DNA of 6,321 nt. Origin: Burkholderiales bacterium (GTDB lineage: Bacteria > Pseudomonadota > Gammaproteobacteria > Burkholderiales > Burkholderiaceae_C). This document shows positions 5,948 through 6,321 of this stretch, piece by piece. The position numbers were made by a program, and so were the translations under genes. The DNA is taken from assembly GCA_947450745.1 (NCBI GenBank), contig CANFYD010000238.1, positions 1 to 6,321 of the forward strand, in the 5' to 3' direction. The stretch's first letter is position 1. Every line of letters begins with the position of its first letter. The notes below the pieces were generated by a model. It searched no databases and was not told the origin of the DNA. It saw nothing but the letters and a program-made list of their open reading frames with translations.

Positions 5948-6321
5948 ATGCAGTCAGCAGGTCTTCGTCTTAACGAAGAAGCAAGTCTTGCAGCGCTGCA
6001 GGCGTTGAAGGTGCTCGATAGCGAGCTCGAGGGCGAGTTCGAAGCGCTGGTGCGGGCGGCGTCCATCATTTGCGCTGCGCCGATCGCACTGGTCAGCCTG
6101 ATCGACGTGCATCGCCAATGGTTCAAGGCCAGCGTGGGTTTGTCGGGCATCACCGAGTTGCCTCGCACCACCGCTTTTTGCGCCCACACGGTGCTGAGCG
6201 ATCAAGTGTTCGAGGTGGCCGACGCCACGCTCGACCCACGTTTTGCCGACAACCCCTGGGTCATCGGCCACCCGAACATCCGTTTCTACGCGGGCGCGCC
6301 GGTGTGCTTGAGCAGCGGGCA
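5948..6321 (+). CDS. GAF-domain sensor protein (N-terminal part, runs off the window)
   Basis: The first 124 residues are present, with no stop before the right edge. They begin MQSAGLRLNEEASLAALQAL and run through a GAF domain from about residue 28. Hallmarks are IALVSLIDVHRQWFKASVGL (47-66), LPRTTAFCAH (71-80), DPRFADNPWVIGHPNIRFYA (96-115) and GAPV (116-119). This is the bacterial GAF subtype I recall at the N-terminus of diguanylate cyclases, histidine kinases and PAS/GAF signalling proteins of betaproteobacteria. The output domain lies beyond the window, so the class is open. The domain begins within 30 residues of the start with no signal peptide, so it is probably cytoplasmic. It is transcribed away from the glycine-zipper gene and has its own strong ribosome binding site; no functional link to the minus-strand genes is evident. 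Confidence 0.88.
   Translation, partial: MQSAGLRLNEEASLAALQALKVLDSELEGEFEALVRAASIICAAPIALVSLIDVHRQWFKASVGLSGITELPRTTAFCAHTVLSDQVFEVADATLDPRFADNPWVIGHPNIRFYAGAPVCLSSG

Noticed and set aside
5954..6271. Minus-strand frames opposite the GAF gene
   Set aside because: The plus strand encodes a recognisable GAF domain with a strong ribosome binding site; the minus frames carry no motif.

Overview
The window looks like chromosomal DNA of a GC-rich Gram-negative bacterium, most likely a betaproteobacterium of the Burkholderiales (Comamonadaceae-like). This rests on GC-rich codon use, Sec signal peptides, and the style of the NatA/NatB-type transporter, the glycine-zipper protein and the GAF sensor. 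The assignment is inference from recalled family resemblance; no search was run.

Layout from left to right. Positions 1-212 are a junction. They hold a short open stretch that may be the C-terminal tail of a plus-strand gene (to 73), then a 115-bp element (86-200) bounded by 25-bp imperfect inverted repeats with a 14-bp tandem repeat inside. This looks like a MITE or the end of an insertion sequence. Five minus-strand genes follow; read in transcription order (right to left) they are: a secreted glycine-zipper 2TM protein (5622-4897), a secreted or membrane TPR/glycine-rich protein (4839-3838), an exported TAP-like alpha/beta hydrolase (3765-2191), an ABC ATPase (2194-1406) and an ABC-2 permease (1409-213). 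The last three form a tight operon, each junction being a 4-bp ATGA stop/start overlap. Gaps of 57 and 72 bp separate the two upstream genes, so they may or may not share the transcript. A 325-bp divergent intergenic region (5623-5947), very AT-rich in its middle and carrying nested inverted repeats, separates this block from a plus-strand GAF-domain sensor gene that runs off the right edge.

Working together: the ATPase and permease should form one ABC-2 exporter, and the co-translated hydrolase, predicted to act outside the cytoplasm, probably works on the same substrate or in the same stress response; the substrate cannot be read from sequence. The two glycine-rich envelope proteins look like envelope structural or stress proteins. 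I see no clear evidence of an undescribed defence or mobile system. The points most worth a second look are the inverted-repeat element, a hairpin overlapping the hydrolase ribosome binding site, the unassigned TPR/glycine protein and the divergent AT-rich region.
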